Positions 40,833 through 49,392 of a stretch of 64,000 nt of DNA are shown here, one piece after another. Within the stretch, counting starts at the first letter, position 1. Every line of letters starts with the position of its first letter. This DNA comes from Rhizobium sp. BK196 (GTDB taxonomy: Bacteria; Pseudomonadota; Alphaproteobacteria; Rhizobiales; Rhizobiaceae). Under the pieces are notes generated by a model. The model saw nothing but the letters and a program-made list of their open reading frames with translations. It was not told the origin of the DNA and did not search any database. The position numbers and the translations under genes were made by a program. The stretch is from contig NZ_JACHZB010000001.1 of the NCBI RefSeq assembly GCF_014193255.1, forward strand, positions 124,001 to 188,000. The letters are read 5' to 3'.

Positions 40833-41404
40833 GACTTCCCCCTAATTGAATGACGATGCGTTCAGGATTCGGGCTGCGGTCGTTCCGCAATCCCGTCGCA
40901 GTCCCCATGAAGGCGACCTCGCTCGTTTTGAGGTCATGTGCTTTCCTGCGCCTCTGGGCAGCGACGCGTGAAACGGCCTGGCGACAACCCTGTCCCGTTC
41001 CGCCCCGCGTCACCGCAACTGGGCCTTGCCGGACACTTGGTCCCTGCCCCTCACTCGTGCTTGAATGCCAAGTTCACAGCCTGCCCGAGCCCGAGTATCT
41101 TCGAGCGCGACAAAGACATCGGCGCCGCCGAATTCTATTACTGGCATCTTAAATACTTGGCCGCCTGGGCAGCCACTGCGTTTCTTCCGAGCCAATCAAG
41201 GCCACGCCCAGTACGCAGGACTATCAATGCTGGGGGGACCGGGATCTTTACTTACGCAGCCAGTCTACATGCGATTGCAATCTGCCGTCGGTTAATTATG
41301 GTAAAATCGTGTTGGGAGCCGCTCCGAGCCACGCCAGCTCTTCGATGACGAGGACGGCGAGACTTTCTCTTTGGTTCGGCCGCCTTCGTCGAAGGAAAAA
41401 GATC
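40833..41404. other. 572-bp divergent intergenic region
   Basis: Lies between the DJ-1 gene (leftward) and the large regulator (rightward). An AT-rich segment near 41281-41312 (GGTTAATTATGGTAAAATCG) may hold the regulator's promoter. No frame here has a plausible product, although the frame of the regulator is open back to 41309. Confidence 0.5.
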
Positions 41405-44284
41405 GTGACGAGCGACCTTGCCGAGCAGCTTTCCCGGTCCTTCTCCTTTGGGCCTTTCGTGCTCATTCCCGAGCGCCAGCTGCTTTTGCAAGGTGACGCC
41501 CCCGTCCGGATCGGAGGCCGCGCGCTGGACATCCTGACAACCCTCGTCGAGCGCCCGGGCGAACTCGTGAACAAGCGCGAATTGATCGCGCGGGTTTGGC
41601 CGGACGTTGTCGTCGATGATGGCAACCTCAAGGTCAACATGGCTGCCTTGAGGCGAGCCCTCGGCGATGGCGTTGGGACCGCGCAATACATAGCGACTGT
41701 CACAGGGCGGGGCTATCGGTTCATTGCGCCGGTTCAGGTCGATGAATCGCCCGTCCTCGCGCCGTCCTCGACGGCGGCGGCGATGCGCAGCCACAATTTG
41801 CCGATCGCGACAACGAGGGTCTTCGGGAGAACTGATGCGATTGAGGCCATCAGGCGCGATTTGGATGCCTCCCGGCTGGTGTCCATCGTCGGTGCCGGCG
41901 GCGTCGGAAAAACGACGGTTGCGCTGGCCGCCGCCGAGCAGGCGCTCGGGTCTTTCAGGGACGGCGTCTGGCTGATCGATCTGGCGCTGTTGAAAGATTC
42001 TTCGCTCGTGCCCAATGCTGTCGCGGCTGCGATAGGTCTGGCAACGCACTCCGCCAACCTGCTCGCGGCATTGGGCAGCTATCTCCGCGATTGTGAAATG
42101 CTCCTCGTGTTCGATAATTGCGAACACATCGTCGAGGCGGCAGCCTTCTGTGCGGACCGGATCCTGGCCGAAGCGCCGTGCGTCAGGATCCTCGCTACCA
42201 GCCGGGAGCCGCTTGGCGTGAGGGGCGAACGCGTCCGCAGGCTGCCGGGGCTTGGCGCGCCGCCTCCTTCGTCTGATCTGAACGCAGCGGAAGCGCTCAG
42301 GTATCCTGCCATTCAACTCTTCGTAGACCGCGCGACCGACAGGCTTGAGTCGTTCGAACTGAGCGACGCCAACGCGCTGACGGTCGCGGAAATCTGCCGG
42401 CGGCTCGATGGTCTCGCGCTGGCGATCGAGCTTGCGGCGACGCGTGTCGATTCTTTCGGATTGGACGGACTTTTCGCCCATCTGGACGATCGATTTCGCC
42501 TGCTGAGCGGGCATCGCGCCGGCCCCGAGCGCCATCGCACACTGACGGCGGTGATCGAGTGGAGTTACGATCTTCTCTCGCAGAGCGAATGCACAGTCAT
42601 TCGCCGGCTATCGGTCTTTTCCGGTTCGTTTAGTCTCGATGCGGCCTGCGCCGTCGCCGATGAGGGTCTCGAGCGGGTACGGATAATCGATGACGTGGCC
42701 AGCCTCGTCGCAAAGTCTCTGCTTTCGATGGACGTGGCTGCCGACAAGCTTGCTTATCGCCTCCTGGAGACGACGCGTGCATACTGTCTCGAACGACTGC
42801 AATTGAGCGGCGAGGAAGAGCCAGTCCGCCGTCGGCATGCGGAGCATATTTGTGCGGTTCTGGAGCGCGCTGCGAGCGAGTGGGCCTCACGTCCGGCCCC
42901 CGATTGGGCACATGCTTATGGAGGCGTCCTCGACGACCTGCGCTCGGCGCTGGACTGGGCCGGAGGCATTGCCGCGGACGGATCGCTGTATGCCCGCCTC
43001 TCCGTCGCGGGATGCCTGCTCTGGAACCACTTTTCTCTTACTGAGGAATGCCGCGTTCACGTCTCGCGGGCGCTTGAGGAACTGGACGCAGCCGGGCTTG
43101 CCGGGACGGCCGCCGAGATGCAGCTTCAGGTGTCGCTCGCAGGCGTGACAATGTTCATGCGCGGCGCCATACCCTCCGCCATGGACGCTATGCAACGAGC
43201 GTTGGAAATTGCAGTTCGGATCGGCGATATCGACCATCAACTCCGCTGCCTGCGGCTGATCGGCACATACCAGCTGTTCGGCGGCGAACACGATGCCGGG
43301 ATCGCGACGCTTGAGACCTTCGTTTCGGTCGCCGCCGGGGCCGACCCTTCCGCGTTGCCGGCGGGCGAAACGCATTTGGCCGTGGCCGACCTGTTCATCG
43401 CCCGGTTTGACGGCGCCCGGCAACGCATTGAACGCTTTTATGGAAACTATCTGAAAGACTCCAACGACCCGCGCTTCGCGCGTTTCCTGTACGACAGGAA
43501 TGTCGATGTCGGCAATATCCTGTCGCATATACAGTGGCTTACGGGGTTACCCGACACAGCCGCGCGCACTGCGGAGGTGACGATCGCACTCGCGCGAAAG
43601 ACCGGGCACGAGCTTTCCCTGAGCAATGCGCTCGCATGGGCGAGCCTCACCTTCCTTCTGAGCAGGCGCTATCAGGAATGTGGCCGCGTTGCCGCGATGC
43701 TCGACGATCAAATCGTCCGGCATGGCATCGTCATCTGGCGGCCGGTCGCCATCTTCTGCCGCGGTGCGGCGGCATGCGCTCAGGACGACACGACGGCAGA
43801 AGGACTGGGGCTGCTCGAGCAAGCTGTCGGGGAGTTTCGCGCCATCAGGCATCTGGCGCGGTTCCCCTTCTATCTCGGCGGCTTTGCGGAGGCATTGGCG
43901 AAGTATGGCCGCCTGGCGGACGCCGCCGCCACCATCCGGGAAGCGCTCGATTGCGCCTATACGCAGAACGAGCAATGGTGCGTTCCAGAGCTTTTGCGCA
44001 TCCGGGCCTCCATTCTGAAGGCCGAGGTCCGGCCATACGAGGAGGAGACGCTCCTCATCGAGTCGATGGCGGTGGCCCGGGAAATCGGTGCATTGTCATG
44101 GCGATTGCGATCAGCCTGCGATCTCGCAATGCTCTGGCGCGTCCGGTCGCGGGAACATGATGCACGCAAGATGTTGCAACCTGTTTATAACGAATTCACC
44201 GAAGGTTTCGAAACGCCCGACCTTGCCGTCGCAGCCGGCCTGCTCGCCTCGTTCGCACAGCTTGGAGATGGCGAGGCGGTCTGA
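41405..44284 (+). CDS. winged-helix/NTPase/TPR-type transcriptional regulator
   Basis: About 959 residues. The N-terminal 100 form an OmpR/ToxR-type winged helix (FGPFVLIPERQLLLQGDAPV, NKRELIARVWPDVVVDDGNL, IATVTGRGYRFIAPV). An NB-ARC/STAND-like ATPase follows, with Walker A VGAGGVGKTT near residue 165, Walker B LLVFDNCEH near 235, and the sensor TSREPLGVRGE near 260. The rest (about 480-959) is helical, TPR-like. Such proteins couple ligand binding to ATP-dependent DNA binding. The GTG start with AAGGA 8 bases upstream is preferred; ATGs lie at 41309 and 41345. Probably controls the divergent four-gene run. Confidence 0.9.
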   Translation: MTSDLAEQLSRSFSFGPFVLIPERQLLLQGDAPVRIGGRALDILTTLVERPGELVNKRELIARVWPDVVVDDGNLKVNMAALRRALGDGVGTAQYIATVTGRGYRFIAPVQVDESPVLAPSSTAAAMRSHNLPIATTRVFGRTDAIEAIRRDLDASRLVSIVGAGGVGKTTVALAAAEQALGSFRDGVWLIDLALLKDSSLVPNAVAAAIGLATHSANLLAALGSYLRDCEMLLVFDNCEHIVEAAAFCADRILAEAPCVRILATSREPLGVRGERVRRLPGLGAPPPSSDLNAAEALRYPAIQLFVDRATDRLESFELSDANALTVAEICRRLDGLALAIELAATRVDSFGLDGLFAHLDDRFRLLSGHRAGPERHRTLTAVIEWSYDLLSQSECTVIRRLSVFSGSFSLDAACAVADEGLERVRIIDDVASLVAKSLLSMDVAADKLAYRLLETTRAYCLERLQLSGEEEPVRRRHAEHICAVLERAASEWASRPAPDWAHAYGGVLDDLRSALDWAGGIAADGSLYARLSVAGCLLWNHFSLTEECRVHVSRALEELDAAGLAGTAAEMQLQVSLAGVTMFMRGAIPSAMDAMQRALEIAVRIGDIDHQLRCLRLIGTYQLFGGEHDAGIATLETFVSVAAGADPSALPAGETHLAVADLFIARFDGARQRIERFYGNYLKDSNDPRFARFLYDRNVDVGNILSHIQWLTGLPDTAARTAEVTIALARKTGHELSLSNALAWASLTFLLSRRYQECGRVAAMLDDQIVRHGIVIWRPVAIFCRGAAACAQDDTTAEGLGLLEQAVGEFRAIRHLARFPFYLGGFAEALAKYGRLADAAATIREALDCAYTQNEQWCVPELLRIRASILKAEVRPYEEETLLIESMAVAREIGALSWRLRSACDLAMLWRVRSREHDARKMLQPVYNEFTEGFETPDLAVAAGLLASFAQLGDGEAV

Positions 44285-44315
44285 CCCTCAACCTCACCCG
44301 CGACGGCTCCCCGAT

Positions 44316-44373
44316 CCCCTTCTCCCCCGGGGGAGACGGTGCCCGAAGGGCGGATGAGGGGGCTCCGGGCGCC
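44316..44373. repeat. RIME-type mosaic core
   Basis: CCCCTTCTCCCCCGGGGGAG followed by GGTGCCCGAAGGGCGGATGAG and GGGGCTCCGGGCGC, the same core as at 26.40-26.45 and 57.60-57.66 kb. It contains two palindromes, CTCCCCCGGGGGAG and GCCC-GAA-GGGC. It lies 30 bp after the regulator gene, between converging genes. The interval 44285-44450 has no gene. Confidence 0.75.
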
Positions 44374-44450
44374 ACGGCCTTCTCAAAACCCTCCTCACCT
44401 GAGGTAGTCCGCAGGGCGGGTCGAGCCCAGCGGCGCGACCTTGGACGACG

Positions 44451-44948
44451 TCAGGCCCCTCCCGCGCCGAGCGCGACGAGAAGCTCGTCCAGTTGCTCGA
44501 ACTGCTCGGGCAGCCCGCCCTCTGCCCCGGAATTGGCGTCGAACGCCTCCTTCGAGGGATAGAGTTCGTGCAGCACCAGCAGCGTCTTGCCGCCTTTTTC
44601 CTCGAAGGTAACCGTGGTGATGGCAGCGTCATCACTTTCTTCATTCGTCCAGACCAGGCGCGCGTTCGGTATCACTTCGAGATACTTGCCGAAGAATTCC
44701 ATGGCGCTCGAGGCATCATGGCCAAACGCAATACGGTAGCCACCTCCGACGCGAACATCCATGCTGCAGGAAAGCATGGGCACGCCGATCGACCTCGGCG
44801 CCCACCACCGCATGAAAAGCTCGGGCTTGGTCCACGCCTCGAACACGATATGTACCGGGCCGTTGAAGGTTCGCCTGACGACGAGCTCACGCTCGGACGT
44901 TCGTTCCACCGTCGTGGGGTTCTTCATAGGGGCAGGCTTACTCTCCAT
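44451..44948 (-). CDS. SRPBCC/AHSA1-like protein
   Basis: A 165-residue Aha1/START-like fold. RELVVRRTFNGPVHIVFEAW then TKPELFMRWWAPRS is the diagnostic first strand-helix pair, and ITTVTFEEKGGKTLLVLHEL and the C-terminal helix follow. It overlaps the ArsR gene upstream by 11 bp, the usual ArsR-AHSA1 pair in which the regulator controls the partner. Binds a hydrophobic ligand of unknown identity. Confidence 0.9.
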   Translation of the reverse strand: MESKPAPMKNPTTVERTSERELVVRRTFNGPVHIVFEAWTKPELFMRWWAPRSIGVPMLSCSMDVRVGGGYRIAFGHDASSAMEFFGKYLEVIPNARLVWTNEESDDAAITTVTFEEKGGKTLLVLHELYPSKEAFDANSGAEGGLPEQFEQLDELLVALGAGGA

Positions 44949-45291
44949 CGTCCTTCTCCTTCTGTTTCAATTCCTCGATAACCTTGTCCAATTCGTCGAA
45001 GCGCGCGTCCCAGAGCTGGCGATAGCTCTCGATCCAAGCCGCCTCCTCCTCCAGCCGGCGCGCACCGAGCCTGCAGGTGCGCACGCGCCCGACCTTCTCC
45101 GTGGTCACGAGCCCCGCCTGCTCCAGGACGCCGACATGCTTCTTCATGCCCGTCAGCGTCATGTGGAACTTCTCGGCAAGGTCCGTGATCGAAGCGTCCC
45201 CACGCCCGAGCCGCACGAGAATGCCGCGCCGGGTGGCGTCCGAGAGCGCGGCGAACGAGGCATCGAGACGAGCTTTTGAATACTGAACCAT
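44938..45291 (-). CDS. ArsR-family transcriptional regulator
   Basis: A 117-residue winged-helix repressor (ARLDASFAALSDATRRGILV, then ITDLAEKFHMTLTGMKKHVG and LEQAGLVTTEKVGRVRTCRL). It lacks the Cys pairs used for metal sensing and belongs to the group paired with SRPBCC proteins. The start at 45291 lies within a perfect palindrome, so it can bind its own start region. Translationally coupled to the following AHSA1 gene. Confidence 0.93.
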   Translation of the reverse strand: MVQYSKARLDASFAALSDATRRGILVRLGRGDASITDLAEKFHMTLTGMKKHVGVLEQAGLVTTEKVGRVRTCRLGARRLEEEAAWIESYRQLWDARFDELDKVIEELKQKEKDDGE

Positions 45292-45300
45292 GTGGTTCAG
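45283..45300. promoter_or_regulatory. ArsR autoregulatory palindrome
   Basis: CTGAACCA-TG-TGGTTCAG, perfect 8-bp arms, covering the ATG of the ArsR gene. This type of dyad, often at ArsR gene starts, would block both transcription and start-site access. Confidence 0.65.
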
Positions 45301-45578
45301 TTTATAGCGCAAGGATGAGCGACACGCAAGGGGACCGAGCGCTGCAGCGATCTTGCTCGATCGAGCGCCTCTGCACCTGGCCAATTATGGTTGCCCCCGA
45401 TCTCATATGGGAACAATATACCCCCGCGATGCGAGCCCCCCTCGGCCGAAGCCGAGCGTGGCGACGACAGTCGATGTGTTTCACTTGATCCAAGCATGGA
45501 ATTTCTCGCGGCTGTGTCGGCATTCGCGATCGTAATCTGGAACTCCGGCCCAAGAGGGCCGCGGGAGGAGAACCCATT

Positions 45579-46334
45579 ATGAAAATCGTCCTTATCGGAG
45601 GCACCGGCCTCATCGGATCGAAGACTGCAGCGCGTCTGCGCGACAAGGGCCACGAGGTGCTGGCCGCATCCCCGAAAACCGGCGTCAACACCATCACCGG
45701 GGAAGGATTGGCGAGCGCGCTGGCCGGGGCCGACGTGGTCGTCGATCTCTCAAACTCGCCGTCCTGGGAAGACCAGGCGGTCCTGGACTTTTTCGAGACA
45801 TCGGGCCGCAACCTGCTCGCCGCAGAACGCGACGCCGGCGTAAAACACCATATCGCCCTCTCCATCGTGGGATCGGAACGGCTGCCGCAGAACGGCTATT
45901 TCAGGGCCAAGCTTGCCCAGGAGAGGCTCATCAAGGGATCGTCCATCCCATACACGATCATCCATTCGACCCAGTTCATGGAGTTCCTGAAAGGCATCGC
46001 CGACGAAGCCACCGTCGGGACTGTCGCGCGGCTGTCTCCCGCCGCCTTCCAGCCGATAGCCTCTGACGACGTTGCCGACATCGTGGCGGACGTTGCCCTT
46101 GCAAGGCCGATCAATGGGATGATCGAAATTGCAGGTCCGGAGCGCTTCCGCATGAATGAGATCATCGGCCGTTATCTGAGGGCGATCAACGATCCGCGCA
46201 CGGTCGAGGCGGATGTTCACGCACGCTATTTCGGGTCGGAGCTCGACGATCGCTCGCTCGTACCCGACACGGGTGCGAGGCTCGGCAAGATCGGCTTTGC
46301 AGATTGGTTTCGCCTGTCCCAGCAGCCCGGCTAG
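45579..46334 (+). CDS. NmrA/SDR a5-type NAD(P)-binding protein
   Basis: A 251-residue atypical SDR. The nucleotide motif is MKIVLIGGTGLIGSKTAARL at the start, and HHIALSIVGSERLPQNGYFR and PYTIIHSTQFMEFLKGIADE are family blocks. It is clearly related to the protein at 46906, with which it brackets the cupin gene. GGGAGGAG lies 7-8 bases before the start. Probably a quinone- or flavin-type reductase or a redox sensor. Confidence 0.9.
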   Translation: MKIVLIGGTGLIGSKTAARLRDKGHEVLAASPKTGVNTITGEGLASALAGADVVVDLSNSPSWEDQAVLDFFETSGRNLLAAERDAGVKHHIALSIVGSERLPQNGYFRAKLAQERLIKGSSIPYTIIHSTQFMEFLKGIADEATVGTVARLSPAAFQPIASDDVADIVADVALARPINGMIEIAGPERFRMNEIIGRYLRAINDPRTVEADVHARYFGSELDDRSLVPDTGARLGKIGFADWFRLSQQPG

Positions 46335-46391
46335 CCTAAGGCTTGCTACCCCGAAACATATTTCGCAACTGCAACCAAGAGGGTTACGACA

Positions 46392-46796
46392 ATGAATTTT
46401 GCGCTGTCAGCATTGCTGGTCTCAGCCAGCATCTGTCTCTCCGGCACTTTGGCTGTGGCCGCCGACGAGGCTGCAAAAGTAACATCGCTCATGAGCAAAG
46501 ACCTTCCAGACTATCCGGGCAAGGAGGGGCTTGTGCTTTCGGTCGAATACGGACCGGGAGGCTCCTCGCCGATTCACAAACATGAGGCGGACGTGTTCGC
46601 CTACGTTCTCGAGGGCTCGGTTGTGATGCAGGTCAAAGGAGGAAAGGAGGTTACCTTGTCTCCGGGCGACACGTTCTACGAAGGTCCTTCCGACATTCAC
46701 CTGATCAGCCGTAACGCGAGCAAGACGAAACCGGCGAAGTTCATCGTCGTGCTGGTCAAGAAAAAGGACGTTCCGGCAGTGATGCCGGTAAAATGA
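46392..46796 (+). CDS. exported cupin-domain protein
   Basis: A 134-residue protein with a signal peptide (MNFALSALLVSASICLSGTL, cut near AVAA-DE). The cupin metal site is SSPIHKHEADVFAYVLEGSV near residues 56-75 (His, His, Glu), and DTFYEGPSDIHLISRNAS gives the second motif His. AAGAGGG precedes the start. It lies 57 bp after one NmrA-like gene and before the other, and is thus probably in the same transcript. Confidence 0.88.
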   Translation: MNFALSALLVSASICLSGTLAVAADEAAKVTSLMSKDLPDYPGKEGLVLSVEYGPGGSSPIHKHEADVFAYVLEGSVVMQVKGGKEVTLSPGDTFYEGPSDIHLISRNASKTKPAKFIVVLVKKKDVPAVMPVK

Positions 46797-46864
46797 CATC
46801 AGGCCTCCAGGCGCCGAATTTCGCGGTGTCGGCCGAAGTGCCGGCATCGTCCCGACTTTTTGAT

Positions 46865-46887
46865 CGTTGCGATTGAGGATCGCAACG
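46865..46887 (+). promoter_or_regulatory. 9-bp perfect inverted repeat upstream of the second NmrA gene
   Basis: CGTTGCGAT-TGAGG-ATCGCAACG, perfect arms with a 5-base loop, ending 18 bases before the ATG at 46906. It may be a regulator site or an mRNA hairpin between the cupin gene and the NmrA-like gene. Confidence 0.5.
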
Positions 46888-46905
46888 AAGACACGGAGCG
46901 GATCG

Positions 46906-47658
46906 ATGAAAGTGACGGTCATGGGAGCAAGCGGGCGCATCGGAACGCGTCTCGTTGAAAGCCTCGGACAGGCGGGGACCGAAGTCGTCCTTGCATCCCC
47001 CACTTTCGGGGTCAACAGCGTGACGAGGGAAGGCCTGAGAACCTCGCTTGCGGGAGCGGACGCCGTCATCGACGTCACGAACGCGGCATCGTTCGGAGAC
47101 GACTCCGCATTGGAGTTCTTCAGGACATCCACCCGAAACCTGCTGGCCGCCGCCGCAGATGCCGAGGTCGGCCACTATCTCGCCCTGTCGGTCGTCGGGA
47201 CCCCTCGCCTTGTCGAGAGCGACTATTTCCGCGCCAAGATGGTGCAGGAGAACCTCATCAGGGCGGCCCGTCGGCCCTATACGATCGTCCACTCGACGCA
47301 ATTCTTCGAGTTCCTCAGCGGCGTGATGGAGATGGCGGCAGGTGATGACGGTATCCGGCTTCCTTCCGCCTCCGTGCGGCCCATCGCTGCCGACGATGTT
47401 GCCGATGTGCTCACCCTTCTGGCTCTGGCCGCCCCGGTGAACGACACGGTGGAAATAGCCGGGCCAGAGCAGTTCGCCCTCGATGAAATCGCCCGCATGC
47501 TCGTCGCCGCCAACGAAGACATGCGCCCGGTGATCACCGACGAGACCGCGCGCTATTACGGCGTCGAACTGAACGACGACACATTGCTGCCGCGTCACCC
47601 CGCCCATGTCGGTCCTATCAGGTTCGCCGACTGGCTGAACCGGTCCATGGCCGATTAG
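46906..47658 (+). CDS. NmrA/SDR a5-type NAD(P)-binding protein (paralog)
   Basis: A 250-residue atypical SDR with MKVTVMGASGRIGTRLVESL at the start, GHYLALSVVGTPRLVESDYF and PYTIVHSTQFFEFLSGVMEM in the middle, and the shared C-terminal end RPVITDETARYYGVELNDDT then IRFADWLNRS. It is a paralog of the protein at 45579, with the same blocks in the same order. The ATG at 46906 has CGGAGCGG upstream; the frame is open earlier. Substrate unknown. Confidence 0.9.
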   Translation: MKVTVMGASGRIGTRLVESLGQAGTEVVLASPTFGVNSVTREGLRTSLAGADAVIDVTNAASFGDDSALEFFRTSTRNLLAAAADAEVGHYLALSVVGTPRLVESDYFRAKMVQENLIRAARRPYTIVHSTQFFEFLSGVMEMAAGDDGIRLPSASVRPIAADDVADVLTLLALAAPVNDTVEIAGPEQFALDEIARMLVAANEDMRPVITDETARYYGVELNDDTLLPRHPAHVGPIRFADWLNRSMAD

Positions 47659-47693
47659 GGCTCCAAACCACAGGTTCAGCTGCCGGCACGGCC

Positions 47694-47807
47694 GGCAACT
47701 GGCTGAAGCGCAGTCCCGTCTATCTCAAGGCTGAACGCTGGGTTAGGGGCTTCGTCTACATCGGCCTTGGCTTGACGGCCGCTTTTGCAGGCAATCACAA
47801 GAAATAG
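47694..47807 (+). pseudogene. remnant of a LysE-family exporter gene
   Basis: The frame ending at TAG 47807 reads GNWLKRSPVYLKAERWVRGF then VYIGLGLTAAFAGNHKK, the C-terminal loop and last helix of LysE/RhtB transporters. The upstream five helices are absent and the frame is cut right after the NmrA gene. It ends 60 bp from the converging ArsR gene, whose original partner may have been this transporter. Confidence 0.6.
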
Positions 47808-47866
47808 ACCGTCTGGCTTGCCTTGAAAGTCGCTTGCGACCGCCAGACCGCGATGTCATCAGGTGA

Positions 47867-48211
47867 TCAGCCTGCGCTTGTTGCTGCCGGTGGCCGTCCG
47901 TAGGCGCTCAGAATGGCCGCGATCAGACCGGGAAAGCGTTGATCCACTTCCTGGCAGCGCGAATGATTGCGCATCTCCACGCCCTGACGCTCGCCACGGA
48001 TGAGGCCCGCCTCGCGCAGCACCTTCATATGCTGAGACAGCGATGATTTGGGAATGACGCGCCCGCCGAGATTGGCAAGCGCAGTACACGTGCCGCTGGA
48101 GCCGACGCCGGCGATCTGTGCGAAGATCGCCACACGCTCGGGATCAGAGAGCGCATACAGGATCGCCTCCGGCTTCAAATCCTCGAGGGCTGGGTGAAAG
48201 AGCGGTCTCAT
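47867..48211 (-). CDS. ArsR-family transcriptional regulator
   Basis: A 114-residue winged-helix protein (EAILYALSDPERVAIFAQIA, then IPKSSLSQHMKVLREAGLIR and GERQGVEMRNHSRCQEVDQR). No metal-binding Cys cluster is obvious. It is divergent from the SDR gene at 48319, about 107 bp apart. A GTTCCG/CGGAAC pair lies between, and the SDR gene is the probable target. Confidence 0.9.
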   Translation of the reverse strand: MRPLFHPALEDLKPEAILYALSDPERVAIFAQIAGVGSSGTCTALANLGGRVIPKSSLSQHMKVLREAGLIRGERQGVEMRNHSRCQEVDQRFPGLIAAILSAYGRPPAATSAG

Positions 48212-48249
48212 GAAATTTTATATAGGGCTACTTGATATCTCGATCAACA

Positions 48250-48274
48250 GTTCCGAATTTCTGAACTACGGAAC
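48250..48274. promoter_or_regulatory. possible ArsR operator
   Basis: GTTCCG-N13-CGGAAC inverted repeat in the ArsR-SDR divergent interval, 45 bases before the SDR start. Confidence 0.35.
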
Positions 48275-48318
48275 GAAGCCGTCACTCCCGGCGGCACTCC
48301 GGGTTGAAAGGAACTGAT

Positions 48319-49065
48319 ATGTCTAAGCTTGCTGGAAAGGTCGCCGTGGTGACAGGGGCCTCCAAGGGGATCGGCGCTGCGATTGCCAAGGCGCTCGCCG
48401 CTGAAGGCGCAAAAGTGGTGGTCAACTACGCCTCGAGCAAGGCTGGCGCGGACGCCGTCGTCGAGGCGATCGCTGCCGCCGGCGGCAAGGCTGTCGCGGT
48501 CCAGGGAGATGTTTCGAAGGCGGAACAGGCACAGGGGCTGGTCGACGCCGCGATCAGGGAATTCGGCCGCCTCGACGTGCTGGTCAACAATTCCGGCGTC
48601 TACGAATTCGCAACAATCGAAGAGATCACCGAGGAACATTATCACCGCCAGTTTAACGTGAACGTGCTCGGCCTGCTGCTGACCACTCAGGCCGCCGTCA
48701 AGCACATTGGCGAGGGCGGCAGCGTGATCAACATTTCCTCCGTGGTCACCAGCCTCGCCCCGCCCGCCACCGCCGTCTATACCGGCACCAAGGGAGCGGT
48801 GGACGCCATCACCGGCGTGCTTGCCAAGGAGCTCGGCCCGCGCAAGATCCGCGTCAACGCCATCCTCCCCGGCATGGTCGAGACCGAAGGCGCGCATACG
48901 GCAGGCATCATCGGATCGGATTTCGAGCACACCGCCGTAGCCCAGACGCCGCTTGGGCGCATCGGCCAGCCCGATGACATCGCCAGGATCGCAGTTTTCC
49001 TCGCCTCGGAAGATGCCGGCTGGCTGACCGGCGAGCGAGTGACGGCCGCCGGCGGTTTTCACTGA
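48319..49065 (+). CDS. classical SDR oxidoreductase (FabG-like)
   Basis: A 248-residue classical short-chain dehydrogenase. VVTGASKGIGAAIAKAL is the cofactor loop, VNNSGVYEF the NNAG variant, SVINISS the catalytic Ser region and YTGTKGAVDAITGVLAKELG the YxxxK pair, followed by RVNAILPGMVETEG. AAAGGAA precedes the ATG. Such proteins reduce or oxidise a ketone/alcohol with NADP(H). Divergent from an ArsR gene, which probably regulates it. Confidence 0.92.
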   Translation: MSKLAGKVAVVTGASKGIGAAIAKALAAEGAKVVVNYASSKAGADAVVEAIAAAGGKAVAVQGDVSKAEQAQGLVDAAIREFGRLDVLVNNSGVYEFATIEEITEEHYHRQFNVNVLGLLLTTQAAVKHIGEGGSVINISSVVTSLAPPATAVYTGTKGAVDAITGVLAKELGPRKIRVNAILPGMVETEGAHTAGIIGSDFEHTAVAQTPLGRIGQPDDIARIAVFLASEDAGWLTGERVTAAGGFH

Positions 49066-49392
49066 TCGTCGATTGATCCTGTGCGTGCTCTTCAAGGGCA
49101 CGCACCCTGCCCCGATGACCGCTGCCTGCAATGGCCTGCGGCCGGGGTCAGTCCGGAAAGTCTTCCCAGACTTCGGCATAGCCTTGAAGCCGATGCGCTC
49201 ATCGGTGGCCTTGGCTTTGGGATGATCCCAGGTGTCCGTATGGAGCCACACGCGGTCAGGCCGATGGTTCCATATCGCTCGCAGCGATCAATCCAATAGA
49301 CAGGGTCCGAGACAACGGCCCTGGATCTCGGGAACGAGGCCCTTCCAGCCGCGATCGTCAGGGTCACATCATCTGTGTGGACACGGCTTCTG
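49066..49392. other. 327-bp interval between converging genes with a hairpin
   Basis: Contains GTGCGTGC-N9-GCACGCAC (49081-49105), a perfect 8-bp stem 16 bases after the SDR stop that may stop transcription though without a U-tract. The rest has no supported gene; small frames on both strands lack motifs. Confidence 0.5.

Noticed and set aside
41252-42535. 427-aa minus-strand frame
   Set aside because: Antisense to the winged-helix-NTPase regulator with intact Walker motifs.
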